64,000 nt of DNA, from assembly GCA_030148225.1 (NCBI GenBank), contig JASBTX010000032.1, positions 1 through 64,000 of the forward strand. The letters are read 5' to 3'. The notes under the pieces were generated by a model, which was not told the DNA's origin, did no database searches, and was given only the letters and a program-made list of their open reading frames with translations. Source of the DNA: Paracoccaceae bacterium (GTDB lineage Bacteria > Pseudomonadota > Alphaproteobacteria > Rhodobacterales > Rhodobacteraceae). The stretch's first letter is position 1; the number at the start of each line of letters is the position of its first letter. The translations under genes were made by a program, and so were the position numbers. Below, piece after piece: positions 46,966 through 56,173 of this stretch.

Positions 46966-48615
46966 TCAGCTGGCCAGAAGCGCCCGCGCCGCCTCGCGCG
47001 CGGCATCGGTGATCCGGTCACCCGACAGCATCCGCGCGATCTCGTCCACCCGGTCGGGCGCGGCCAGTGGCAATACGCTTGACCGGGTTTCTTCGCCGAC
47101 CACCGATTTCTCGACCCGCCAGTGATGCCCGCCCAGCGCCGCGACCTGCGGCGAATGCGTGACGACCAGAACCTGCGATCGCTCTGCCAGCGCCCGCAGC
47201 CGACGTCCCACCGCATCCGCCGTTGCCCCGCCGACGCCCCGGTCAATCTCGTCGAAAATCATGGTCAGGCCGGTGGTTCCGGCGGTCAGGCAAACCTTGA
47301 GCGCCAGCAGAAATCGCGACAATTCCCCGCCCGATGCGATCTTGTTGAGCGGCCCCGCCGGGGCGCCCGGATTGGTCGCCACGCGGAACGTCACCTGATC
47401 CCGCCCCTCCGCGCCGGGTTCACCCGCGCTGATCTCGGTCTCGAACCGCGCCCGCTCCATCCTGAGCGGCGCAAGTTCATCCGCCATGGCTGCGTCCAGC
47501 GACCGCGCCGCCGCCTGCCGCGCCGCGCTCAGACCTGCGGCTGCCGTATCATAGGCGCTCCGGGCCGCGGTGACGGCAGCCTCCTGTATGGCAATCTCCT
47601 GCCCGCCCCGCTCCAACGCCGCCAGCCGACCGCGCAGATCGTCGGCGAAAGCACCCAGATCATCGGGCTGCACCCCATGCTTGCGCGCCAGCGCCCGGAT
47701 GGCGAAAAGCCGCTCTTCCAGCGTCTCCATCTCGTGCGAGTCAAAGGACAGCGCCTGCAAAACCCGCTCGATCCCCTGTTGCGCCTCGGCGACATTACCC
47801 ATCGCCTCGGCCAGATGCCCCATCACCGCATCAAGCTGGCCGTCGGCCTGCCCGGACACCCCTTCCAGCCAGCGCAGCGCATTGCCTAGCTGGTTTTCCG
47901 CCCCCTCCGCAGAGATAGCCGTCGCCGCCTTGGCGATATCATCGCGGATACGCCCGGCTGCCTGCATCAGGCGGCGCTTCTGATCCAGCGCGCCATCTTC
48001 ACCCGCCTCGGGTGCCAGCTGGTCCAGTTCCGCAACCGAATGGCGCAGAAAATCCTCTTCGGCCTCTGCCGCCGCCAGCGCCGCGCGCGAGGCCGCCAGA
48101 TCGGCCTCTGCCGTGCGCAGATCACGCCACGCCGCCCGCACCGCCGCAACCTCGCCCTCGGCCCGGGCAAAATCATCCAGCAATGCCCGGTGCCCACGCG
48201 GGTTCAGCAAACCGCGATCATCGTGCTGGCCATGCAGTTCCACCAGTGTTTCCGACAGGTTGCGCAGCAACTCACCCGATGCGCGGCGATCATTGACATA
48301 GGCCGTCTTGCGTCCGTCGGCGCTGTTGATCCGGCGCAGGATCAGCTCATCCCCCGCAGGCAGGCCCGCCGCTTCCAGCACGGCGCGCGCCGGATGATCC
48401 GGTGTCAGGCCAAACACCGCCTGAACCTCGCCCTGACTTGCTCCGCTGCGCACCAGATCGGCGCGCCCGCGCCAGCCCAGCACGAAACCCAGCGCATCCA
48501 GCAGGATGGATTTGCCCGCGCCGGTTTCCCCCGTCAGCACGTTCAGACCCGGCTGAAACGCAAGTTCCAGCCGGTCGATGATCAGCATGTCCCGGATGTC
48601 GAGGCTGAGGAGCAT
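46966..48615 (-). CDS. recN: DNA repair protein RecN
   Basis: A 549-residue SMC-like ATPase for double-strand-break repair. MLLSLDIRDMLIIDRLEL with GETGAGKSILLDAL (Walker A) opens the protein, a long coiled-coil middle follows, and the C-terminal SGGELSRFLLALK signature and IFDEIDRGVGGATADAVG (Walker B) close the head. VVTHSPQVAALG is the switch His. It follows bamD by 22 bases. Confidence 0.97.
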   Translation of the reverse strand: MLLSLDIRDMLIIDRLELAFQPGLNVLTGETGAGKSILLDALGFVLGWRGRADLVRSGASQGEVQAVFGLTPDHPARAVLEAAGLPAGDELILRRINSADGRKTAYVNDRRASGELLRNLSETLVELHGQHDDRGLLNPRGHRALLDDFARAEGEVAAVRAAWRDLRTAEADLAASRAALAAAEAEEDFLRHSVAELDQLAPEAGEDGALDQKRRLMQAAGRIRDDIAKAATAISAEGAENQLGNALRWLEGVSGQADGQLDAVMGHLAEAMGNVAEAQQGIERVLQALSFDSHEMETLEERLFAIRALARKHGVQPDDLGAFADDLRGRLAALERGGQEIAIQEAAVTAARSAYDTAAAGLSAARQAAARSLDAAMADELAPLRMERARFETEISAGEPGAEGRDQVTFRVATNPGAPAGPLNKIASGGELSRFLLALKVCLTAGTTGLTMIFDEIDRGVGGATADAVGRRLRALAERSQVLVVTHSPQVAALGGHHWRVEKSVVGEETRSSVLPLAAPDRVDEIARMLSGDRITDAAREAARALLAS

Positions 48616-48637
48616 TCCGCTTAGCGCCCCGTGTCGA

Positions 48638-49513
48638 TCAGAGCCATTCGCCCTTGAGCACCTGGCGATATACGTCTCTGAGCCAGCCGGTGCCGCGCGC
48701 CTCGGGCTTGAGGCCCCGGCCCGTCAGCAGCGCGTAGCTGTCTTCGTACCACTCGGTCCCCTGGAAATTATAGCCCAGAATAGCGCCAGCGGTCTGTGCC
48801 TCGTCCGTCAGGCCCAGCGACAGAAAGGATTCGACCAGCCGGTGCAGCGCCTCAGGCGTATGCGTCGTGGTCTGGAAATCCTCGACTACCACGCGGAAAC
48901 GGTTGATCGCGGCGGTATAATACCCCTGTTTCAGATAGAAACGCCCGATCTCCATCTCTTTGGCGGCTAGATGATCAAAGGCCAGATCGAATTTCAGGAT
49001 CGCCGAACGGGCATATTCGCTGTCGGGATAACGCTCGATCACCGCGCGCAACCCCTGCAGCGCCTGATAGGTCAGGCCCTGATCGCGCCCGATCTCGTCG
49101 ATCTGGTCGTAATAGCTGAGCGCCAGCAGATATTGCGCATAGGCCGCATCCTCATCGGCAGGATAGAAATCGATATAGCGCTGCGCGGCGACGCGGGCCT
49201 GTTCATAATCCTTGTCCTGATGAAAGGAATAGGCCCGCATGATCAGCGCGCGCTTGGCGATCTCGGAATAGGGGAACAGACGCTCGACCTCGCCAAATGT
49301 CTCGGCGGCATCGTCGGGCTTGTTGGCGGCCAGTTCGGCCTCGGCCTGGTTAAAGATCTGGCGCGCGGTCAGATTCTCGATGGCGGGCTCGGCATTGCGC
49401 TTGAACAGCCCGCCTTTCAGCAGACCGCCCTCGTTCTTGGCACCGCCACAGGCCCCAAGCGTCGCCACCAGCGCCAGTGCAATTGCGGTTTTCATGGTTT
49501 TTGGGCGCAGCAT
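48638..49513 (-). CDS. bamD: Outer membrane protein assembly factor BamD
   Basis: A 291-residue lipoprotein of the BAM complex. The signal ends in the lipobox LGAC (Cys22), and tetratricopeptide-like repeats follow (FNQAEAELAANKPDDAAETF, FPYSEIAKRALIMRAYSFHQ, YPADEDAAYAQYLLALSYYD). The conserved RYPDSEYARSA and WLRDVYRQVLKGEW segments are present. It and recN are a normal alphaproteobacterial pair, usually right after lpxC. Confidence 0.94.
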   Translation of the reverse strand: MLRPKTMKTAIALALVATLGACGGAKNEGGLLKGGLFKRNAEPAIENLTARQIFNQAEAELAANKPDDAAETFGEVERLFPYSEIAKRALIMRAYSFHQDKDYEQARVAAQRYIDFYPADEDAAYAQYLLALSYYDQIDEIGRDQGLTYQALQGLRAVIERYPDSEYARSAILKFDLAFDHLAAKEMEIGRFYLKQGYYTAAINRFRVVVEDFQTTTHTPEALHRLVESFLSLGLTDEAQTAGAILGYNFQGTEWYEDSYALLTGRGLKPEARGTGWLRDVYRQVLKGEWL

Positions 49514-49570
49514 TCCCGTTTCCCCAGGGCTATGATCTTCGTTGCCGGCCCCGTTGCGGGGCTGAGCAGT

Positions 49571-49597
49571 TCTCTAGCACAGAATTCCCCGGTGCAA
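49571..49597 (-). promoter_or_regulatory. Weak candidate promoter of bamD-recN
   Basis: On the minus strand TTGCAC (49597-49592), 15 bases, then TAGAGA (49576-49571) with an upstream TG (extended -10). The spacing is short, so this is a low-confidence call. The rest of the 213-base spacer (49514-49726) holds no gene; it contains an inverted repeat CCCCG / CGGGG (49587-49604). Confidence 0.3.
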
Positions 49598-49726
49598 AAC
49601 GGGGTTCAAGCCCTTTTTACCCGCGCGGGGACATCGGTAGATTTTCGCCTTCCGCACGGCGTGGTGTAGCCAGAGTTTCTGATCCCCTCTACTGTTCGAT
49701 CACCACGGTTATTTGAAAGGCAGACA

Positions 49727-50668
49727 GTGAAAACAATCATTTATGGCGCCGGGGCGATGGGCTGCTATTTCGGCGCCCGCCTTCAGCAATCCGGCCATGA
49801 CGTGACATATATCGCGCGCGGGCCGCATCTGGAGGCCATGCAGCAGAACGGACTGCGTATCGAGAGCCGTTCCGGCGGATTCCATCTGAACGAGGTCTGC
49901 GCGAGGCGGGACACCAGCGGGCTGGATTGCGCCGATCTGATCTTATTTGCGGTCAAGAACTATGACGTCGCGGATTGCCTGCCCGAAATGTCGGGCATCG
50001 TCGGGCCGGATACCGCGATTATCACGGTTCAGAATGGCGTTTCCGCGCAGCCCATGCTTGCCGACGCATTCGGCGCAGATCGCGTTTTGCCGGGTGTTGT
50101 GCGGTTGCCGGCCGATATCCGCGAACCCGGCGTCATCAGAACCCCGGCGGAAGAGGAGATGACGGGCATCACGTTCGGGCCCTACGCTGGTGGAAGCTCC
50201 CCTGCGGCAGACGCAATACACCGGGCACTGATCCCGTCCGGCATACCCGTAGTGTTGTCAGATGATATCTGGCGCGCGCTTTGGGAAAAATTCATTCCCC
50301 TCTCGGCGTTTTCGGCCATGACCGTGTCCACACGGCTGGATATCGGTCATATACGCAGAACAGAAAACTCGCGCGCACTTCTCAGGGCACTGATTGACGA
50401 AACCGCCAGTATCGCGCGTGCCGCGCATGATACGGTTCCGGCGGATGCCGGGCAGACCGCATTCGATTTTCTGATGCAGGTGCCCCCGGATATCCATGCC
50501 TCAATGCTCGATGACCTGGAGCGCGGCAAACGCATCGAGCTTGACTGGCTGTCGGGCGAGGTGATCCGGCGTGGCAGGGCGCTGGGTATTCCGACCCCGT
50601 CACATGAATGTATCTATGCCGTGCTCGCGCCCTTTATCGACGGGCGACCTGAGGACGCTGACAACTAA
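49727..50668 (+). CDS. panE: 2-dehydropantoate 2-reductase (ketopantoate reductase)
   Basis: A 313-residue NADPH-dependent reductase for pantothenate synthesis or a related 2-keto acid. The GAGAMGCYFGARL cofactor loop, KNYDV, the LWEKFIPLSAFSAMT lysine segment (Lys in family position 176) and GEVIRRGRALGIPTPSH match. It starts with GTG, with GAAAGG upstream. panB and panC are not next to it. Many Rhodobacterales have several such paralogs. Confidence 0.88.
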   Translation: MKTIIYGAGAMGCYFGARLQQSGHDVTYIARGPHLEAMQQNGLRIESRSGGFHLNEVCARRDTSGLDCADLILFAVKNYDVADCLPEMSGIVGPDTAIITVQNGVSAQPMLADAFGADRVLPGVVRLPADIREPGVIRTPAEEEMTGITFGPYAGGSSPAADAIHRALIPSGIPVVLSDDIWRALWEKFIPLSAFSAMTVSTRLDIGHIRRTENSRALLRALIDETASIARAAHDTVPADAGQTAFDFLMQVPPDIHASMLDDLERGKRIELDWLSGEVIRRGRALGIPTPSHECIYAVLAPFIDGRPEDADN

Positions 50669-50687
50669 CCCCGACCGCAACCAACGT

Positions 50688-50710
50688 CCCGGTTTCGGTC
50701 TTAAACCGGG
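50688..50710 (+). terminator. Hairpin after panE
   Basis: CCCGGTTT (50688-50695) and AAACCGGG (50703-50710) pair around a 7-base loop, 20 bases after the panE stop. No U-run follows, so it is a possible Rho-assisted or bidirectional terminator between panE and the convergent LysR gene. Confidence 0.4.
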
Positions 50711-50787
50711 GCAGGTTCCTTCGAAACCCGCGATGATCTCATCTTACGCATGGGTGTGCGGGTCGCCGCGGTAGGGTTCGTGTGGCA

Positions 50788-51693
50788 TCAGCCTGCCAGT
50801 ATCCGGGCAGCCTCGCTTTGCAGGATCGCCGCCAGCACGTCGCTGCCCGGCCGTGCATCGGGCAACCTTGGCAGGACAAGGGCGATATCGCGCTGCGCAG
50901 CCGGATCATCCAGCGGATACAGGCTGACATCCGTTGCCCGGCGGGCCTCGGTCGCCGCGTAGATACTGGGCAGAACAGCGATACCGGCGCCCGTTGCCGC
51001 CATCAGCCGGATCGCATCAAGGCTGGTGCCTTCATATTCATCCGACACGCGTCCGCCTGCGTTCGCCGCCAGCCCGGCCACGATATGCGAAAGCCGATGC
51101 CCCGAACCCAGCGTCAGCAATGTCTGCCCCTTCAGATCACCCAACGCGAGCCGCGTTTTTCGCCCCCCGAGTGGGTGATCAAGCGCCATCGCCAGCAACA
51201 GCCGCTCGGAAAACAGGGGCAGAACGCGCGCGCCCGGATGATCCTCGGGTGTTGAAATGATCATGTCCAGCCGCCCGCTGCGCAATCCCTCATCCAGACT
51301 GCGCGTATTTTCCTCGCGCACGATCAGGCGAAAGCTGGGATGTTCCGCATGCAGCCGCTGCACCACGCCGGGCAACAGATAGGGACCGATCGAAGGTAAA
51401 ACACCCAGCCTAAGACGCCCCTGAAAGATACCGCCGCCCCGTGCCACCGCGCGCAGATCCTGATGTTCGTGCAAAATCTGGCGGGCGCGCCGGACGATCT
51501 CTTCGCCCATCGGCGTGATCCGCGCCCCGGAACGCCCACGGTGAAACAGGACCACCCCCAGATCGGCTTCGACCTCGGCAAGCTGCGCCGACAGGCTGGG
51601 CTGGCTCACGTTCAGCGCCCGCGCTGCCAGTCCGACCTGCCCCTTTTCAGCAACGGCCACGATATATTCCAACTGTCGAAAGCTCGGCCGCAT
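50788..51693 (-). CDS. OxyR-like LysR-family regulator without cysteines
   Basis: A 301-residue LysR regulator. The winged helix (MRPSFRQLEYIVAVAEKGQV, LNVSQPSLSAQLAEVEADLG) and effector domain (GVLPSIGPYLLPGVV, LLTLGSGHRLSHIVAGLAA, TSLDAIRLMAATGAGIAVLP) are clearly OxyR-type. OxyR's two redox cysteines fall at GHRLSH and GLA here; no cysteine occurs anywhere in the protein. It is divergent from nhaA and an OxyR-type half-site overlaps the start of its own gene. It probably regulates itself and nhaA, but not by disulfide switching. The signal is unknown. Confidence 0.9.
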   Translation of the reverse strand: MRPSFRQLEYIVAVAEKGQVGLAARALNVSQPSLSAQLAEVEADLGVVLFHRGRSGARITPMGEEIVRRARQILHEHQDLRAVARGGGIFQGRLRLGVLPSIGPYLLPGVVQRLHAEHPSFRLIVREENTRSLDEGLRSGRLDMIISTPEDHPGARVLPLFSERLLLAMALDHPLGGRKTRLALGDLKGQTLLTLGSGHRLSHIVAGLAANAGGRVSDEYEGTSLDAIRLMAATGAGIAVLPSIYAATEARRATDVSLYPLDDPAAQRDIALVLPRLPDARPGSDVLAAILQSEAARILAG

Positions 51694-51694
51694 G

Positions 51695-51709
51695 ATAGTC
51701 TGAACCTAT
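51695..51709. promoter_or_regulatory. OxyR-type LysR binding site between the regulator and nhaA
   Basis: ATAGTCTGAACCTAT (51695-51709) fits the OxyR half-site ATAG-N7-CTAT and the T-N11-A LysR box. It lies 1 base upstream of the regulator's ATG, so it overlaps its leader. The surrounding 100-base spacer is A+T-rich. A second half-site at the expected 7-base interval is not clear. Confidence 0.55.
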
Positions 51710-51794
51710 ATATAAGAGAGTTTTATTATATTTGTAATTATACATTGATCAACCGATCTGACAGGTAACGCAACCCAAAGATCGAGAGCCTCAG

Positions 51795-52988
51795 ATGGAA
51801 AAAGCCCTGTCCCGGATCCAAGACTTCATGCATCGCGAGGCCAGCGCCGGGCTGATCCTGATGGGGGTGGCATTGCTTGCGATGCTGGCAGCGAATTCGG
51901 CACTGGCACCGTTTTATGACGGTTTTCTCGGCACCAATATCCGCGTGGGTGTCGGCGAATTCGAGATTTCCAAACCCGCCCTCCTCTGGATCAATGACGG
52001 GCTGATGGCGATCTTTTTCTTTCTCGTCGGTCTCGAGATCAAGCGCGAGGTTCTGACCGGTGAATTATCGAGCCTCGACAAGGCGATATTGCCGGTTCTG
52101 GCTGCAGTGGGCGGTATGGCCATACCCGGCCTGATCTTTGTTGCGCTGAACTGGGGCAGCCCCGAAAACCTGAGCGGCTGGGCCATCCCCACAGCCACCG
52201 ATATCGCCTTTGCGCTGGGCATCCTTGCCCTGCTCGGCAGCCGCGCACCCGTCGCGCTCAAGGTTTTCCTGCTCGCCATCGCAATCATAGACGATCTCGG
52301 TGCGATCGTGATCATCGCGGTCTTCTATACGTCCGAGCTATCGTCAAACGCACTTACCTTGTCGATGCTGGGTTTTGCCTTGGCGGTAACGCTGAACCGG
52401 ATGGGCGTTCAACGGGTGGCACCCTATCTGATCATCGGCGTGTTCATGTGGGTATTTGTCCTGAAATCAGGTGTGCATGCCACGCTCGCCGGGGTGCTGA
52501 TCGCGCTCACCATCCCGCTCAAGCGGCGCGACGGTGACAAGGCGCTGCTTTACCGGATGGAACATGCGCTGCATCCTTGGGTCGCCTTTCTGATCCTGCC
52601 CGTCTTTGCCTTCGCCAATGCCGGTGTCAGCCTTCAGGGCGTTTCGTTTGGTGACCTGATGCAACCGCTGCCACTGGGCATCGCCATGGGGCTATTCCTT
52701 GGAAAGCAGATCGGTGTCCTGGGCGCGACATGGCTCGCCGTTCAGAGCGGCCTCGCGCGCCTGCCTCAGGGTGTCAATTGGCGCCATGTCTATGGCGTCG
52801 CCTGTCTGACCGGCGTCGGCTTCACGATGAGCCTTTTCATCGGCTCGCTGGCCTTTGGCGCGGACGAGACGATGAATGCCGTGCGTCTGGGCGTCATCTC
52901 TGGCTCGGTGCTGTCGGGATTGCTGGGTTTCGCCATCCTGCGTGCGGCATCACCCAAGCCGGCACTGGTCGTCTCACCCGCCGAATAG
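51795..52988 (+). CDS. nhaA: Na+/H+ antiporter NhaA
   Basis: A 397-residue antiporter that expels Na+ in exchange for protons. HREASAGLILMGVALLAMLA is the N-terminal helix, and LLAIAIIDDLGAIVII holds the ion-binding Asp pair; the C-terminal GVGFTMSLFIGSLAF is typical. The gene is divergent from an OxyR-like regulator, unlike E. coli where nhaR lies beside it. A weak GAGAG lies before the start. It is convergent with lpxC. Confidence 0.95.
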   Translation: MEKALSRIQDFMHREASAGLILMGVALLAMLAANSALAPFYDGFLGTNIRVGVGEFEISKPALLWINDGLMAIFFFLVGLEIKREVLTGELSSLDKAILPVLAAVGGMAIPGLIFVALNWGSPENLSGWAIPTATDIAFALGILALLGSRAPVALKVFLLAIAIIDDLGAIVIIAVFYTSELSSNALTLSMLGFALAVTLNRMGVQRVAPYLIIGVFMWVFVLKSGVHATLAGVLIALTIPLKRRDGDKALLYRMEHALHPWVAFLILPVFAFANAGVSLQGVSFGDLMQPLPLGIAMGLFLGKQIGVLGATWLAVQSGLARLPQGVNWRHVYGVACLTGVGFTMSLFIGSLAFGADETMNAVRLGVISGSVLSGLLGFAILRAASPKPALVVSPAE

Positions 52989-53115
52989 ATGCACTGATAA
53001 CCGCAATTGCAGATGCGCCTGATAACACCGGCGCAGCTGCGTCAGAAACACCACACGCACCCGTATCGAACGGAATTGCAGCAAAGCAGATGGAAAGAGG
53101 GGCGCGAGGCGCGCT

Positions 53116-54033
53116 TCAGACCTGTGGCAGGTCCTCAGTCGTGACACCCGCACCGGGCAGGTTTTCGGCCTGCATGGGCGTACAATCGACATAGCGCCAG
53201 GCGGATGGGTCATCAAAAAGCGCATGCAGCAGCTTGTTGGTCATCGCGTGGCCCGCGCGTTTGCCGGTATAGCGGCCCAGGATCACGCCACCGGCCAGCA
53301 TCAGGTCACCCATCGCGTCCAGCATCTTGTGGCGCACCGCCTCGTCGGAATGGCGCAGACCGCCGGGGGTCAGCACCTCACCCCGGTCCACGACAACCGC
53401 GTTGCGCACCGTGCCGCCCTTGGCCAGACCGCGCGCATACATCGCCTCGACATCAGACAGGCGGCAGAATGTGCGGCTGTTGGACAGTTCATGCACAAAG
53501 GCACCGTTGGCCATGGTCAGCGCCTTGCGCTGATTGCCGATGGCAGGCTCATCAAACTCGATCGAGAAATCGATCGACAGGGTTTCCGCAGGCTCAAGCC
53601 GTGCAAAGGCCGCACCCCGCGTCACCTCGACAGGTTTCAGGATTTCGATGGCCAGCGCCGGCGCGTCCTGATTTTCGATCCCCGCCGCCAGTATCGCCTC
53701 GACAAAGGGCTGGGCGCTGCCATCCAGGATCGGCAGTTCCGGCCCGTCCACCTCGACGCGCGCATTCAGGATACCGCAGCCCGCAAAAGCCGCCATCAGA
53801 TGCTCGACCGTCGAAACAGAAACGCCGTCATCATTCGACAACAGCGTACAAAGTTCGGATGTGGTGACATGACTCCAGAGCGCCGGAATACGGGCATCCC
53901 CGTCATGCACATCGGTGCGGATGAAATAAATACCGTCATTGGCCGGTGCGGGATGCACGCTCAGACAGACATCAACCCCGCTATGCAGGCCAGGGCCAGC
54001 CAGATCGATCCTATTCGCTACAGTCTTTTGCAC
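53116..54033 (-). CDS. lpxC: UDP-3-O-acyl-N-acetylglucosamine deacetylase LpxC
   Basis: A 305-residue zinc deacetylase for the committed step of lipid A synthesis. GPGLHSG, VSTVEHLMAAFAGCGI (metal His), RHKMLDAMGDLMLAG (His and Asp) and HAMTNKLLHALF (catalytic His) are present. A GTG at 54033, with GGGGAT just upstream, gives the usual length of about 305; an ATG at 54114 would add 27 residues with no homology. Its upstream spacer holds a terminator for ftsZ, so it has its own promoter. Confidence 0.95.
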   Translation of the reverse strand: MQKTVANRIDLAGPGLHSGVDVCLSVHPAPANDGIYFIRTDVHDGDARIPALWSHVTTSELCTLLSNDDGVSVSTVEHLMAAFAGCGILNARVEVDGPELPILDGSAQPFVEAILAAGIENQDAPALAIEILKPVEVTRGAAFARLEPAETLSIDFSIEFDEPAIGNQRKALTMANGAFVHELSNSRTFCRLSDVEAMYARGLAKGGTVRNAVVVDRGEVLTPGGLRHSDEAVRHKMLDAMGDLMLAGGVILGRYTGKRAGHAMTNKLLHALFDDPSAWRYVDCTPMQAENLPGAGVTTEDLPQV

Positions 54034-54206
54034 ACGTATCCCCAAAACCGGTTGGCAGTTTTCCGGCTCTATTGACAATTTCGTTAGTTCTCGGGCCGGT
54101 TGAGCACAACTCAATCTTTTGCAACGATCTGAAATACGCCTCTTTCAAATTGGGCAAAAAATTGCCGAAACATTAAAAAGTAAATTCAAGTCAATGATAT
54201 ACAACG

Positions 54207-54233
54207 AAAAAGCGGCCCGTCAGCGCGGGCCGC
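54207..54233 (-). terminator. Intrinsic terminator after ftsZ
   Basis: On the minus strand an 8-bp stem GCGGCCCG / CGGGCCGC (54233-54226 and 54219-54212, 6-base loop) is followed directly by TTTTT (54211-54207). It lies 35 bases after the ftsZ stop and ends the division cluster transcript before lpxC. Confidence 0.85.
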
Positions 54234-54249
54234 AATTGTGGCATTTTTG
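54231..54249 (+). repeat. Downstream copy of the ftsZ-flanking inverted repeat
   Basis: CGCAATTGTGGC (54231-54242) plus a T-run segment matches the minus strand at 56164-56146 at 18 of 19 positions. It lies between the ftsZ stop and its terminator. In the ftsZ transcript, the two copies would be complementary (5' leader with 3' trailer). Confidence 0.45.
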
Positions 54250-54267
54250 TGCCATCTGGCGAATTCG

Positions 54268-56055
54268 TTAATTTGCCTGCCGTCGCAGGAAGGCCGGGAT
54301 TTCAATCCGTTCCTGTTCCTCGTCAACCGGCTCGTCATGCATCTGCGCATCCATCGGACGGCTAAGCGATCCTTCGCGGCGCAGGTTCAGGCTCTGATCG
54401 ACGCTGTCATTGCCATGGCCCGTCATCCGGCTGATCAGCGAGTTGATGCCAAATCTCGACTTGTCCTCCGCAGCATGGCCCTGAGATTGATGCGGCGCTT
54501 GTTGCGGCTGGGCGGCGGGACGGCGGAACTCGGGCGCGGCACCACCGCGGGGGCGGGCGCTTGGCGCATTGCCCACGGCCGTTTTCAGCCGCGCCATTGT
54601 CTCGGGCGATGGTGTGCCAAGCGGCAGCGGCTTCGGCGCGACGAACTCGGCTTCTTCGACGCTGTCATCGAATTGTTCGTATTGCGTGTCATATTGCGCC
54701 TGACGCCGCTGCGCCGCCGTCGGCTGATAGACGGGCTCGGGCAGTTCATCATCGTCGAAATCTTCGGCATATTGCGCTGGTGCCGAAGGCTCCATCTGTT
54801 CAAAGAATGACGGCTCGCTCGACTGATAGCGTGGCATTTCGCGCGCCAGAAGTTCCTCTGGCTCGGGCTCAGCGGCTACCGGGGTTTCGTAGTGATCGTC
54901 AAAGAATGCCTCTTGCGCCGGCTCCTCATAGGGCTGATGGCGCATCTCGTCCTGAAGTGTCAGCGCCTGACCCGGTGCCTGCGATGGGATATCGGCGGCA
55001 CTATGCGACGCCGGTGCAGCAGCCTGTGTCTGTGGTTTCAGCGGCTCAGACAGGCGGCGACGGGGCACCGGAATATCCTGAATAACCTCGGATGCGTCGA
55101 TGCCGGTGGCCACGACCGAAACGCGCATACGGCCATTCATGTCCTCGTCCAGCGTTGACCCCACGATGATATTGGCGTCGGGATCGACCTCTTCGCGGAT
55201 GCGGTTCGCGGCCTCGTCCAGTTCAAACAGCGTCAGGTCATGGCTGCCGGTGATGTTGATCAACACGCCCTTGGCACCGTTCAGGCTGATTTCATCCAAG
55301 AGCGGATTGGCAATCGCCTTCTCGGCTGCCTGAATGGCGCGGTCTTCGCCCTCGGCCTCGCCCGTGCCCATCATCGCCTTGCCCATCTCGTCCATGACGG
55401 CGCGGACATCGGCGAAATCCAGATTGATCAGGCCGGGGCGCACCATCAGGTCGGTCACACCCTTGACCCCCTGATACAGGACGTCATCGGCCATCGAGAA
55501 CGCCTCGGTAAAGGTGGTGTTCTCATTGGCCAGCCGGAACAGGTTCTGGTTCGGGATGATGATCAGCGTATCGACGACCTTTTGCAGCTGCTCGACGCCA
55601 TCTTCAGCCTGACGCATGCGTTTCGCGCCCTCGAACTGAAACGGCTTGGTCACGACACCCACGGTCAGAACACCCAGCTCGCGCGCGGCCTGGGCAATGA
55701 TCGGGGCGGCCCCCGTTCCCGTGCCGCCGCCCATCCCGGCGGTGATAAAGCACATATGCGCACCGGCCAGATAATCGACGATCTCTTCGATGCTTTCCTC
55801 GGCGGCAGCGGCGCCAACCGCCGGGCGGGCACCCGCGCCCAGACCTTCGGTCACCTTCACACCCATCTGAACCCGGTTATTGGCCGATGTCGCCTGCAGC
55901 GCCTGCGCATCCGTGTTCGCCACCACGAAATCCACGCCGTCCAGCGATTTCTCGATCATGTTGTTGACCGCGTTTCCACCGGCACCACCCACACCGAACA
56001 CGGTAATCCGCGGCTTGAGGTCATGCTCCGTCGGCATTTTCAGATTCAAGGTCAT
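54268..56055 (-). CDS. ftsZ: Cell division protein FtsZ
   Basis: A 595-residue FtsZ. The tubulin-like GTPase (about 1-330) has [15 protein letters not shown] and the T7 loop [12 protein letters not shown] long, acidic and Gln/Tyr-rich linker follows; two conserved alphaproteobacterial motifs ([15 protein letters not shown] and [14 protein letters not shown]) and the C-terminal tail [12 protein letters not shown] lie beyond it. The start at 56055 ([20 protein letters not shown]) is the family start; 20 upstream residues lack homology. It follows ftsA by 173 bases with its own structured spacer. Confidence 0.97.
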   Translation of the reverse strand: MTLNLKMPTEHDLKPRITVFGVGGAGGNAVNNMIEKSLDGVDFVVANTDAQALQATSANNRVQMGVKVTEGLGAGARPAVGAAAAEESIEEIVDYLAGAHMCFITAGMGGGTGTGAAPIIAQAARELGVLTVGVVTKPFQFEGAKRMRQAEDGVEQLQKVVDTLIIIPNQNLFRLANENTTFTEAFSMADDVLYQGVKGVTDLMVRPGLINLDFADVRAVMDEMGKAMMGTGEAEGEDRAIQAAEKAIANPLLDEISLNGAKGVLINITGSHDLTLFELDEAANRIREEVDPDANIIVGSTLDEDMNGRMRVSVVATGIDASEVIQDIPVPRRRLSEPLKPQTQAAAPASHSAADIPSQAPGQALTLQDEMRHQPYEEPAQEAFFDDHYETPVAAEPEPEELLAREMPRYQSSEPSFFEQMEPSAPAQYAEDFDDDELPEPVYQPTAAQRRQAQYDTQYEQFDDSVEEAEFVAPKPLPLGTPSPETMARLKTAVGNAPSARPRGGAAPEFRRPAAQPQQAPHQSQGHAAEDKSRFGINSLISRMTGHGNDSVDQSLNLRREGSLSRPMDAQMHDEPVDEEQERIEIPAFLRRQAN

Positions 56056-56145
56056 TTCCAGTCCGCCCGTTCTTGTTTTTTGCGCGCCCCGTACCGCGCG
56101 ACCATTAACTTTCAATCTTAGTCATCAATTGGGCCTTCGTCATCC

Positions 56146-56164
56146 CAAAAAAGCCACAATTGCG
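56146..56164 (-). repeat. Upstream copy of the ftsZ-flanking inverted repeat
   Basis: On the minus strand CGCAATTGTGGC (56164-56153) followed by TTTTTTG lies about 100 bases before the ftsZ ATG. It is an inverted copy of the element at 54231-54249. The pair brackets ftsZ and no other gene. Confidence 0.45.
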
Positions 56165-56173
56165 CTAAATATT

